Positions 1 through 10,492 of a DNA stretch of 64,000 nt are shown one piece after another; positions within the stretch are counted from its first letter, which is position 1; the number at the start of each line of letters is the position of its first letter. A program made the translations under genes and the position numbers. The notes beneath the pieces were generated by a model. That model did not search any database and was not told the origin of the DNA. It saw only the letters and a program-made list of their open reading frames with translations. The DNA is taken from the NCBI RefSeq assembly GCF_964275005.1, contig NC_092702.1, forward strand, positions 31,224,726-31,288,725. Direction: 5' to 3'. The stretch comes from Diadema setosum. Lineage: Eukaryota > Echinodermata > Echinoidea > Diadematoida > Diadematidae.

Positions 1-614
1 CCATAATTGGAATGTATACATCGACTATAGCGATAGAAAATTTAACCTGATGTAGCTGTATGTAAGCATATTTTCTCTCATAGCTTTTTGTTAAATATAT
101 ATAGTAATCATAGCTTGCCCAAGGTTTAGCTGAGGTTTTCTTGATATTGAAGGGCCTAAAAATATTGTACACACTATATATTGCGGCAGCAAAATAGAAC
201 TGAAATAAAATAGGTCATGTGGAATTTAGCTTTTTTACTAGGTACTTATATGAAACACGTTGACGAATGTGAACACATTAATGCACAGATACGTTTGTAA
301 TCTTCATAAGTTATTATGAGTGATGTTACCAGAACTTTAAGAAACAAGTTTCACAATGTATCTAAGTATAGCGTCTATCCTTTCTCAACTCATGATAGCA
401 AGTAACCTCAAGAACTCGTTGCGAACAATTCCAACTTCACAGGCAAAATGCGGGTTTCAATCAAATGCTAAATTGTTACTATAGGAGAAACTTCAAACCT
501 CGAAAAAGACGATGTATGAATGCTGTGATCCTTGATGACAGACTTATGACTAAAACTAGATAGGCCTAGTAAACTGCATTAGATATCAAAAATTTAGGAA
601 TATAAAGGGAATGG

Positions 615-686
<72 letters not shown>

Positions 687-1527
687 GGCTGAATTCACTA
701 CAAAATAAAATGAAATAAAATGGCCTATTACCCCCTCCTCTGTAGAATTTATTCTATTGACTGCTGACAGTAAATTTATATTCAGGGTGTCTTGTCGTTT
801 TTAAAAACACGATTACTGTTTCTTTCAGGAATCACAGTGCTTCGTTGAATGATAGTGCATTGAAATCATGTTTGTTAGTCTAGATAGGCTGTTTATAACT
901 TATCTGGTGATTTCTTCTTTCATTAAGTCTCTGTAACTTTTCTGTTTCCTTCGTGTATTCTCTACTTTTCACACTTATACCATGATTCAATGATTGATCT
1001 GTACTCTACTTACCTCATCTTATCTTCTCCTCTGTTTTTCCCCGTTCTCTTGGTGGCTTCTTTTTTTTTCAGGGCTACACTTCTCACAGCTATCACAGAA
1101 ATATGAATGCTCCTTTACCGTTAACAAGCTTTGATAATGTCTTACATGCATTGGCATGCAGTACAGTACTAGTATGTTATTCTTGTCGCCATGCGCGATT
1201 GCGCACTCGATGGACATGACATCACAATGGAACATTTTTCAGCCGGAATCCCGTGCGTCTGTGATGCTATCATTTTTATTGTGACGTCACAAAGTGAATT
1301 CCATCTTTGCGCGTACATCGGCGTACCATATTGTGACGTTTTACTCGGGGTTTTAGTACATGTACTAGTATTATACGGTAAGTCAATTTTTTCCTTCTCG
1401 GGGGGGGGGGGGGGTGCGTCTTTTTTATATAAAGTGATCACATAAAAATCATTTTACATTATAAATTTCAGAATGGGGTGAGAGACTTTCAAAGAGAAGT
1501 AAAATCCATTTCATGAAGTCTCTCATA
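1..1527. other. Gene-free flank with simple repeats
   Basis: I see no gene here. The stretch is AT-rich, with an AT microsatellite at 617-686 and a G14 tract at 1400-1414. Short open frames at 1191-1445 run through the G tract and resemble no family I know. A CRE-like TGACGTCA lies at 1281-1288 in a slightly CpG-richer patch (1190-1345), but no exon can be attached to it. Confidence 0.6.
617..686. repeat. (AT)n microsatellite
   Basis: Nearly pure AT dinucleotide run of about 70 bp, broken once by a G near 654. Confidence 0.95.
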
Positions 1528-2471
1528 CCTTGAACCTTGAACCTTGAATGAGTACTCTCCCAAAAGCGAAGACGCTGTCCTGGAGAGGGCTGTGCCGTGC
1601 GGTGTGCTGTAGCATGTGCCTGTGGTGACGTGAGCGCAGGTGCATCTATATACAGGTGCAGGTGCTCGGTGCGGGTGTGCCTCTCATTACAGCATCTTAA
1701 GAGTAGGGGGCGGCGCCATCTGTCTAATGACAGGGAGGGCTGCACTCCTAAAGGTCATCAAAGTACCTGATGTTACTACTTTGGCAGGGAGAGTGTTCCA
1801 AATTCTTATGGCTCTGGGGTAAAAACTGTAGAGGTGGCAGTTGACTCTGGAGTATGGTTGGAGGTATGACAGGTTGTGTTTCCTTGTGTTATTGTGTGCT
1901 ATCCTGATTTCTTCTGGCATGGCTATGTTGACAAAACCATAGTGGATCTTGTACAACATCTCGCTTTGATGGAGGATGCGACGATGCTGTAGTGTATCCC
2001 AGCCGAGAGAAGAGAGCATAGAGGTGACACTGGATTCCCTTGAGTAATCATGGAACACGAATCTGGCTGCTTGGCGCTGGATGTTTTCTAACATCTGGGT
2101 GTCTTTCTGGGTATGTGGGTTCCAGGTGCAGGTTGCGTACTCAAGCTGAGGTCTGACGAGTTGGTTATATGCAGCTACCTTCACCTTCTTGTCACATTTG
2201 CCTAGGGTTCTCCGAATGATGCCAAGGGTTCTGGAGGCCTTAGCCTGGGTTTTCTGTGTGTGTACACCCCAACTCAGGTCGTTGGTAATTGTGACACCTA
2301 GGTATTTGTAGGATTTTGTCTGTGGTACTCTTGCCCATGCATGATGTAGGAACATGTCATTGGTTTACGCTTGAGGGTGATGGTCATGTGTGCACATTTC
2401 TTGATGTTGAAGGCCATGTCCCATGTCTCTGCTCATTTTGTTAGGGTTGAGAGGTCTTTTTGGAGGAGTTC

Positions 2472-2978
2472 CTAGTCACATCTTGATCTGATGCATCTGT
2501 ATACCACACAGTCATCAGCAAAGAGCCGGATTGGTGATGAGATCTCGTCACAGATGTCATTTATGTATACCAGGAAAAGGGTAGGTCCAAGGACCGACCC
2601 TTGCGGCACTCCAGATAAGACGTCAACAGCTGAAGATGAAGAACCATTGATGGTTACTGTCTGAGACCTTCCCGAAAGAAAACTCTTAATCCAGAGCAGA
2701 GTATGGCCACGTATACCATAGAAGTCTAGTTTGGAGATGAGTTTGCAATGGGCAACCTTATCGAACGCCTTGCTGAAATCAAGGAATAGGGTATCAGTCT
2801 GGTGTTGTTGATTGATTGTTGAGGCCCAATCATGAATAGCTTCAGTCAGTTGGATTTCGCAAGACAGGTGTTGCCTGAATCCATGTTGGTTCTTCACAAG
2901 GATGTCATTGATGGCGAGATGTTTAGAAACATGACTGAGGATAAGATGCTCCATTATCTTGCAGCACAAGCATGTCAC
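2472..2978 (-). pseudogene. LINE reverse transcriptase core (RT palm and fingers)
   Basis: An open 168-codon block of the LINE. In order it holds the HGFR motif (template binding), FLDFSKAFDKV with the first catalytic Asp, SGVPQGSVLGPTLF (thumb and palm contacts), and LFADD with the two catalytic Asp. The residues known to be needed for polymerisation are visible. The block is out of frame with the preceding RT segment and ends in a stop shortly after FADD, so it is a fossil piece and not an expressed enzyme. Confidence 0.9.
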
Positions 2979-3815
2979 TTATTGGTCGATAGTTAGCTGG
3001 ATTACTTTTGTTGCCAGATTTGTAGATACTGGTAACCCTGGCTTTTTTCCAGTCTTGGGGTATCTCATCAGTTTCATAGGATTGTTGGAAGAGGTGTGTG
3101 ATGATGGGCGACAGCTCTTCAGCATAGTCGTGTAACATTCTGGCTGGTATTCCATCTGGTCCACTTGCTTTGGTGGTATTCAGTTCCTTCAGCTGTTTCA
3201 GAATGCCCGATTCCCTGATTTCGAGATTTTCGATTGAGTCATATGGAGAAGGACCTTTATCAGGAAGTTGATGAGAGTTCTCTCTGGTGCACACTGATGA
3301 GAATTGAGCATTTAGTGCATCTGATTTCTCTATATCAGTGGAGTAGTATTTGTCATCGACTTTGAGGATTGGTATGCCAGCAGATTCTCTCCTCTGAGAC
3401 TTCACATACCTCCAAAACTTCTTTGGGTCAGTTGTTAGGCTGTCTCCGATAACATCGTTAAGGAAGTGACTGTGAGCTTGGTCTGTCATACGTTGTACTG
3501 CATTCCTCTTCCTTTTGTAGGTTTCCCAGTCTTGGGGAGATCGTGTCCGCTTTGCACGTTTATACAGCCTATCCCTCTTGTTCATTTCACGGGTTAGGTG
3601 GCGTGTGATGAATGGATAGCTGGGTTTGGTTATAGACTTCTGTTGAGGGATACTCTTCATGATCTCTAAAAGAGATGTCTTGAAGAACAGCCAGTTCTCT
3701 TCAACTGTTACATGATCGGGTTCCCTGTTGAAGTAATGATTGGCCAGGACATTGCATCTTTCCTTGATAACTTCACGGTCAGCCTTGTTATACTGATAAA
3801 TGATCCTGGCTGGTT
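2979..3815 (-). pseudogene. LINE RT N-terminal segment and endonuclease-RT linker
   Basis: This frame reads from KPARIIYQYNKADREV through a basic KRDRLYKRAKRTRSP linker to KASGPDGIPARML and NYRPIS, typical of the start of RT in CR1/jockey-like LINEs. It meets the next RT block in a different frame at about 2978. Only the element's own decay is implied. Confidence 0.85.
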
Positions 3816-3925
3816 TCTTCTGTAGAAGTTAGGGACCATGTTGATGTTGAAAAGGATGATGTTATGGTCACTGATTCCTGGTTCCACACGAATACAGTCG
3901 ACTACTTGAGGGTTGGTAGCGAGGA

Positions 3926-4367
3926 TCAGATCAAGTGTGTTTCCGGAGTCTGGTCTCGTGCATTCTTTGCAAAGCTGGGTGAGATTGCCTGTGTTGATAA
4001 AGTTGAGGAACTAACCCCCTTTTTCCTTAGTATAAACGGGGTGTTAGAGTGGATGGCATGTGTTCTTGGGTTGGTGGTTGTGGTATGCTCCCAATCGATG
4101 TCAGGAAGATTAAAGTCACCTGTGAGAATGACATTTGGCAATTTCCTCTGTTTATTCAGAATGTTGGAGTATGAGTTTTGCAGTTCGTCGATTACTTCTG
4201 GCTTGGTACTAGGTGGTCTGTAGAAACTGCCAACATAGAGTTTTCCACTTTTTGGAAAGTCTATAGAGGCCCAACACACTTCTGCTTGGCAATCAAACTC
4301 TGGTCTTCCAAGTGATGCAATATCCTGTTTGATAGCTAGAAAGACTCCTCCTCCATTCGCATTGCGA
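3926..4367 (-). pseudogene. LINE AP-endonuclease, C-terminal part
   Basis: GGGVFLAIK, then KLYVGSFYRPP and the TGDFNLPDIDW motif, identify an exonuclease-endonuclease-phosphatase fold nuclease that nicks target DNA. The N-terminal catalytic half is missing because the element is truncated near 4367, where resemblance stops abruptly. That is usual for incomplete target-primed reverse transcription. Confidence 0.85.
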
Positions 4368-5067
4368 AAAGTCTCATAAGACTTTCATGAAACGGACCCC
4401 AGGATTTTAAAACCAGTGCATGTAAAACAAAAGAAATAAAAAGAAATAAATGGGGGGTCTCGTGCGCCCCTTTAATTTTGTAAAGGCGCCTCCCCTTCGA
4501 TCCTGGATCCCTCCCTGAAAGCTGAAATCTTTTTTCATGAAACACCAACATCGTGCAGGGCATAGTGTTAGCGAAGGCATCAAAGGGGAACATACATTGA
4601 AAACGATCATGACTGATATATGCTCTTCTTTTTGAAACTTTCGGATGTTTTCACTGTTCGCCAAATTTCAGTTTTTCTTGGATGTGAGAGTTGTCCTGAA
4701 ACAGTGAAAAGGGTCTACTTATCCACTGCACTCCCCTGAGTGTAAAACAACAGTTTATCTGTGTTAAAGATATGAATGTGAATATCAAAATAGTGACACT
4801 TTTGAAAAAGGTTTTGACTGACAGAAAAAAAAAGGACGAATCCTGCATTATTCTTCCAATTTCAAGATTCCTTTCCTCAATTTGAGTCCTAGAACAAAAG
4901 AAAAAATTAGGTACTGGGTACCCCGTCTTTACTACTGGTTAGGCCCTACACTTCTCGTGATGACGTCATGACACGCTAGTCTCACTGGACTGTGGTGAAA
5001 AGCGATAAACACTGTCTTCTACAAAATGCCAACCAAAAAAGAAATTCGTTGCCTGCTCCTCGAAATG

Positions 5068-5101
5068 CCCCCCCCCCCCACACACACACACACACACACA
5101 C
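5068..5101. repeat. C12 tract followed by (CA)n
   Basis: Homopolymer C run joined to a CA dinucleotide run. Homopolymer length is likely to be unreliable in assemblies. Confidence 0.9.
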
Positions 5102-5179
5102 GATGCCCTGCATGCACGCTAGCCGAATAGCGCTTGCATGCACTAAACAGCACACCCCAGCCCCACCCCTGATTTTGTA

Positions 5180-5217
5180 GTACAATCAAGGAGCTATTAA
5201 TAGCTCCTTGGTACAAT
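5180..5217. mobile_element. Ultra-short palindromic insertion, copy 1 (24 bp, 7-bp direct repeats)
   Basis: A perfect 24-bp palindrome (5187-5210, arm CAAGGAGCTATT) is bracketed by GTACAAT at 5180-5186 and GTACAAT at 5211-5217. The identical flanks look like a target-site duplication. It shares its ends with the copies at 11124 and 50278. No coding capacity. The class is inferred from structure only. Confidence 0.6.
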
Positions 5218-5734
5218 GGTACAGCAATTAGTGTACTACACGTAGTATGTTGCATGGATGCATTCGGTTCGCTTCGATATGCATACGGCCGGATGTGTAG
5301 TGAACGTGAAAACGTGCACGTACGTCGAGTGCTGCCGCTTGATCCGACCGACAGAGTAGGTGAACAGAGCTTATTTACTTCAACTTGACTGGGGAAAAAT
5401 GTTGCTGAAATCACTTATTTAAAGTACGAGGTGAGTTTGAAGGGTTTTCATATTCTACTCAGTTTGTGTGGAAATGCCGACAGTATCACTAAAAATTGAC
5501 ACCGAGTACTGGCGCACGTGCTGTAGGGCTGCACGGCAATGGAGGCACACTGCACTTGTCTGTAGTCCCTTGCCTATGGAATTGTGATGTACTAGGCCTA
5601 CTCTACTATACTCTAGACTGGTACACACAGTACGTACCGCAACTCTAGCTGCATTCTGTCGCGTCGCCTCTCGCTCGGCCTCGTCTCGTCTGCGGCATGA
5701 CGGCGCGGCACACAGTAGCATAATGGGACTAAAG

Positions 5735-5788
5735 TCTTCTTCTTCTTCTTCTTCTTCTTCTCTTCTTCTTCTTCTTCTTCTTCTTCTT
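5735..5788. repeat. (TTC)n microsatellite
   Basis: Trinucleotide TTC/CTT run of about 54 bp. Confidence 0.95.
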
Positions 5789-6165
5789 GTCAGTACCAGT
5801 AGTCTGCTTCCTTCAACCTTGAAGATTCTTGCAGAACTTGAATATCCTTTCATTACATTTCTATATCTTTTCATTACATTTAAGTGTATAAACAAGGAGG
5901 AGCAAAACATGGGTATGATTGCATTGGCATTGGAATAGATTTGGATTGCATTAAATTTAGGCCTAACTTTGTTAGACTTCTACTTGAAAAGTATAGAGTA
6001 AAAGTTACTTTAAAAAAACACCAGTTTTCAGACATTTAAGTTTACTAAACTTTTAAAGCTTTTCTGCAATATAGTTGTTAAACTCGAGTATACAAAATTA
6101 TACTAGGCCCTAGGTGCCCTACATAATAAAATTACATACAAAATCATACCTACAACTAACTATAC

Positions 6166-6209
6166 ACAGCCCTGTCGCTGTACACAAGTGTAAGTCGCGA
6201 CAGGGCTGT
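6166..6209. repeat. Hairpin with 13-bp perfect arms
   Basis: Left arm ACAGCCCTGTCGC (6166-6178) pairs with 6197-6209 across an 18-nt loop. A related inverted pair (ACAGCCC) lies at 15330-15376 inside the Tigger-like element. Confidence 0.7.
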
Positions 6210-6795
6210 ACGGTGTGGACACTCCGTAATCTCTGTATTCCGGGGCGCCGACGCGACTTTGAATTCACTGCACCATATTTGTTACTAAGACTACATAAGG
6301 TGAAAACTTTATCTATTTAGCTACCGTTTTCAGCTATTGATATTGATATACTCATTTTACAACTTACCAAAAATTGCACCTTTTTTAATCCTGTACGCCG
6401 CAGAAATAGTAGAAATTGCAGAAATGATTCGAAATGTCGGCGCAGCACTGGGCAAAGAGGGCGCTGTTGACTTTGCGGGCGTACAAACTCTAGCAGCGCA
6501 ATTTGCATCGTTCAAAGCTGGGAAAGGTTTATTTTGAATGGCCCCGCGATGATCACAGCATTCCGGGTTAAGATTGGACTTTTTGCTCAGTGTATGTTGC
6601 GTGAGGGCTCACTATGGACTGAAATACACACACGTAGCATGCTCATAGTCCAAGTATCTCAATTCACGTGAGTGATTCGTAAAATTTGTGAAAAGAATGT
6701 AGAAATTTTCAATAGTTTTGTTGTTGTGTGGCCGTGTTCGAGGGGTTTAGTAGATATGTGTATGGGGTTCCGTAGATATGTGTATCACACACCGT

Positions 6796-6828
6796 CAGAC
6801 CCCGTGCTAGCTTAGCGCACGGGGTCTG
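6796..6828. repeat. GC-rich hairpin with 12-bp perfect arms
   Basis: Left arm CAGACCCCGTGC (6796-6807) pairs with 6817-6828 across a 9-nt loop. Two outer G:T pairs extend it. It has no flanking direct repeat. Confidence 0.75.
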
Positions 6829-7093
6829 GTCGGGCTAACCTACAACTATTACTACACGCAGCCGTTGCCTGTATTCCTTCGCAGACGTTGTCATTTTTCA
6901 GTGTGGTTGTGCGACTCCTTCATGAATATCTTTATTAATCATGGAAAACTAAAATACAAGGAATTATCATAATCTATGATAATCATTCAATAATCGGTAT
7001 GCGATTTTTTGTTTGATTACGTCAAAAACTCACCGAAATTTGTGGCTGAAATCAGGTCTGTAAACGTCCTTATTGCTTCACTCCTCATCTGCG

Positions 7094-7224
7094 TGTTATT
7101 CGAATGGCATTCACTCTCGTATACTACAACGTACAACGTAGGTAGTCGGAGAGCTAGAGGGCGCCTCTCCGACTACCTACGTTGTACGTTGTAGTATACG
7201 AGAGTGAATGCCATTCGAATAACA
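7094..7224. repeat. Perfect 60-bp inverted repeat with 11-nt spacer
   Basis: Positions 7094-7153 are the exact reverse complement of 7165-7224. The spacer 7154-7164 is CTAGAGGGCGC. No mismatch was found in the 60 pairs. No target-site duplication is evident next to it. It could be a very young foldback element, a hairpin precursor or an assembly or replication foldback. Confidence 0.9.
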
Positions 7225-7743
7225 GTGTAGTGTTTGTGCCTGTTCTGTTCCTGGAAGCTTATCTTTCCTAAGTTCAAGACTTTGTGAGTTTAGCCATCTA
7301 CAGTGTTGTACTCTATTGATAGACCTCTAGGCTTTACTTTGTACATTTTTAGATACCTTCCAATAGATCTACCTGTATTTTTTTTTTTTCTGGCGCAGCT
7401 GAAGTTGGGATTTTTTTTTTATTTCTGTCCATGCCACGGCCAGTGCAAGGGAAAGTAACACTAACAGCTACACTGTAATTTCAATTTGGCATTTATGTCG
7501 ATGCTTGAATATTGATTTTTGTATGTGCAGTCGCATCATAAGAAATGAGGTAGAGGTTGTACTACACACATACATACATTAAAAAAAAAAAACGCTGCAC
7601 CATGGTTTGGCCTCCTGTGCCAAAATTGGACAGCATGCAAAAGCATGTACTTGTAGGTTTCTATGTGTAATTGGCGGTCAAATTATGGGCAGCTTGCTTT
7701 ACTGAGTGTTTTAAAGTGTGCATTATTTGCTTTACATGATATA

Positions 7744-7983
7744 CTGTATACGCCATATATTTCGCGAGTCTAAATTTTTGCGAATCGGGAATTCTAGACG
7801 ATTTCGCGAGTGGTTAAATTCGCGATTGTGGAGTCCTGTACTGAACAGTGAAGAGTACAGGCATACGTCACATTCACATCGGGATCAGAGTCAATATTTT
7901 CGAGAGTCTTTAATTTCGCGAATAGCACCTGACTCGCGAAATTCGCGAAAATAAAAACCTCGTGAACTATTTGGCGTGTACAA
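7744..7983. mobile_element. MITE with TA flanks (mariner-like ends)
   Basis: A 240-bp segment with terminal inverted repeats: left CTGTATACGCCATATATTTC, right end ending TTTGGCGTGTACAA. The ends match at about four of five positions over 25 bp and are flanked by TA on both sides. The interior is full of TTCGCGA/TCGCGAA motifs and has no transposase. The family is inferred from TA flanks. Confidence 0.65.
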
Positions 7984-9690
7984 TAACATTTTATAAATGA
8001 AAAGAAAATATTTTTACACATTATTGTATATCTAGACATCTCTAAGGTTATTAGACACTAATTAGAGTAGGTGACAGGGCTATCATGCTAATTTAAATTT
8101 TTCTACACCTCTATATCGTTTCAAGTGAATTCTAAATAGTTCTTTGGGTCATAGATACAACTGAATACCCAAGTCGAAGTACTCTTGTAAACTTAGATCT
8201 ATACGTAAATCAATTTTACTTGAAAACAATTATGTAAGACCAGAAGTGAAGTAACATGTCCTTAGTCAGGATGTAGAACAAGATGCTTACAATTTGCATA
8301 GTTGTTTCAAGAGGCAAATCATTCTATACCTTTTTGAGTCATGTAAACATCACATTTTTAGCAAAAACTGTTCCAACTTGTGGAATGTTACATATATATG
8401 AGCAATCACTCTGTTGCAAAAGATGCAGTGTATATGAGCCAAATTGTTTCTTTTGATCACACATTTTGTTGAAAAGTTGTTTGTAATTCATTCGCATATA
8501 AAGGGACCGGTGTACTTAAAAATCCCAGCACTTAAAAGCATTGTGATGGGAAACACAAACATTGTGCTTGAATGCTTCCTGCCGAAGTTTGTTTGTTTCA
8601 ACAGTGGGGAAGGAAAAAGCAATAGTTGTGCTTCATGGAAGACATTTAGAGTGACAGTGGGGAGGGAAAAAATTGCTCTGTACTAAATTGAATGCCTACG
8701 GTTGAGATGGTGAGAAGTGCAAAGACTCACGCTCCAAGGAGCAGACAAACACATATTTTCTATTCTCTTCTTCGTGCCATTGTGATATCTGATATTTAAA
8801 AAGCACTTCATTTGTGTTTTTTTGGTCAACCATACATTCAATACTTGGCAGTCTGGTACACTGTACCTTGTTCAACGTACAGTGTATGTATAATGTCTCT
8901 ACCACAGACTGATATGAACATCATAACATGTATACATGCAAAGGTGTATAGAGAGTATCCGACCACCATACCTGATTATTACAATTGTATGCCATTAGTG
9001 TATTAACATCGTTCCTTGGTGCTCTTTGGGCTTTGCTCAGTAAGAAGATGGCAAAGGTCATTTTTACAAAAAAAACTCTAATAAATCCATGCTTCATTTT
9101 TATTTGTTTATAATTCTTTTTTCTTCTTTTTTTTTTTTTTGCATTCTTGTTATCAGAACGAAACAAATCCCAAGTACACAACCTCAGGATATTTTTACAA
9201 CCCAGAATGATATACAAACACGCAAAATGTAACACACACACACGCACAATGTTGGCTATCATCTGTAATTGTTCGACCGTGTTGACAGCTTTCTGTGCCC
9301 GTAGGTGGTGCTGACCGTTTGCTTGGGATTTGGAGGATTTGGCAGGCACATTTAAACTCAAAGTGTTTCCAAGGCCAAAAACTGCTACCGGTATTCTTTC
9401 AAGAGCCCCTTGAAATAATTAGTAGTGCTTTGTATTTTGTCGGTGATGGTACAATAGTACACATTGCCACCTCATAATGATTATCATGCGTTTGTGCTCC
9501 CCACCCGCAAGGTGTATTTAGCCTTTGGGTGGCTACGATTAGGGCACAATAACACTTACGATGGCATGATTGTTCACAGACACATTCTACTCCTTCCAAA
9601 TTTTCAGTGGCTCTGAATCTCACCAGCAATCACATGATAGGCCTCAGCATTCACATTTTAGACTTTCATTTAAAGTTTAAACATCTACAG

Positions 9691-9719
9691 TTTGTTTGTT
9701 TGTTTGTTTGTTTGTTTGG
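9691..9719. repeat. (TTTG)n microsatellite
   Basis: About seven TTTG units. Confidence 0.95.
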
Positions 9720-10405
9720 TGGTGAGTTGTCAGGAACACTGAGGAAATGAATAGAAAGCATGTTTATTTAGTAGTTTACCAGTGTCAATCAAATCAATAA
9801 AAATTATGCAGCTTATTTACTCCACGTACTAAGTCAAGTATAATGTATCACTTTTCAGTCTCATTTTAGATGACATGTTTTCACAGCCCAACCAGGCTAG
9901 TCTAGAGTCGCAAGCTGCTGTAGCCATACTATAGATGTAGGGCCTACATTGTATACTAGCTTAGCTTGCTTTTGTTCACAAGTGTATTATAACATTTGGG
10001 GCGGGCAGTGTATTGACTTGTATTTCATCTCAATTTCCTCAATAATTTGGTTGGATGACAGATTAGCGAAAACAATGATAGATTTCTTTTTTTAAAAACT
10101 ATATGTGTCTGAAATCTCTCAAAAGCAGTACCGAGTGTTGGCAGGTATGTACCAAGAATGCTGTTTTCAAGGTAAATTGTATTGAATGTGCAAATATCAG
10201 ACACAACATTGTTCTTGTTGTGTGTGCATGCAATATTGAAATTGTGTTCTGAAATGTGTTGATGACTATGTAAAGATCTTCCTGTAGGTTTCTCTCGCTT
10301 TGAACACTGACTACTTTCCTCCACCTTTCTATAATATGTTCCTTGAATTCAGTCAATCTATTTCAATAAATTCGATCCTTTTTTGTTTTCTTCCTCACCC
10401 ATCAC

Positions 10406-10492
10406 AGGTTGGGAGGAAAAGGTAGATCTGAAATATTCTGCTGTGAGAGTGAACAAGCCATAACACTAGTTGCAACTGTGCTGTCTGGAAGG
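10406..10492 (+). other. 5' leader and probable splice acceptor of the PRELID1 coding exon
   Basis: A pyrimidine-rich tract ends in CATCACAG at 10407, a good 3' splice site, so the ATG-bearing exon probably starts at 10408 with about 85 nt of 5' UTR. The reading frame is open here but has no upstream ATG. The non-coding first exon and promoter were not located. Confidence 0.5.

Larger units (their letters stand above)
1528..4367 (-). mobile_element. 5'-truncated LINE (jockey/CR1/L2-type non-LTR retrotransposon)
   Basis: On the - strand, an AP-like endonuclease fragment lies upstream of a reverse transcriptase. The endonuclease part (about 4367-3926) carries RNANGGGVFLAIK, GSFYRPP and TGDFNLPDIDWE. 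A linker and RT follow (about 3815-2980: KASGPDGIP, then ending NYRPIS). The RT core is at 2978-2472 (NQHGFRQHLSC, FLDFSKAFDKV, SGVPQGSVLGP and the catalytic FADD). A C-terminal block at 2355-1690 carries YKYLGVTI, NQLVRPQLEYA and WNPHT. The 3' end carries two to three TTCAAGG units (1528-1549), as CR1-like LINEs do. The coding region is interrupted by about five frame changes or stops, near 3926, 3825, 2975, 2475 and 2356. It is also cut short inside the endonuclease, so the copy is dead. The family within the jockey superfamily is inferred from motifs, not from a search. Confidence 0.92.
4368..10407. other. Gene-free region upstream of PRELID1, hairpin-rich
   Basis: No confident coding sequence. 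The stretch contains several perfect or near-perfect hairpins (listed separately), a CA repeat, a TTC repeat and one or two MITEs. A CpG-richer patch at 5620-5730 could be promoter-like, but nothing ties it to a transcript. The segments 8000-9690 and 9720-10400 show only short chance frames and T-rich tracts. Confidence 0.5.

Noticed and set aside
1191-1445. 84-codon frame through the G tract
   Set aside because: Depends on a homopolymer whose length is uncertain and encodes nothing recognised.
5019-5414. Long open frames through CA and TTC repeats
   Set aside because: Dinucleotide and trinucleotide runs create open frames by composition; the same holds for frames over the TA, GT and TTA arrays elsewhere.
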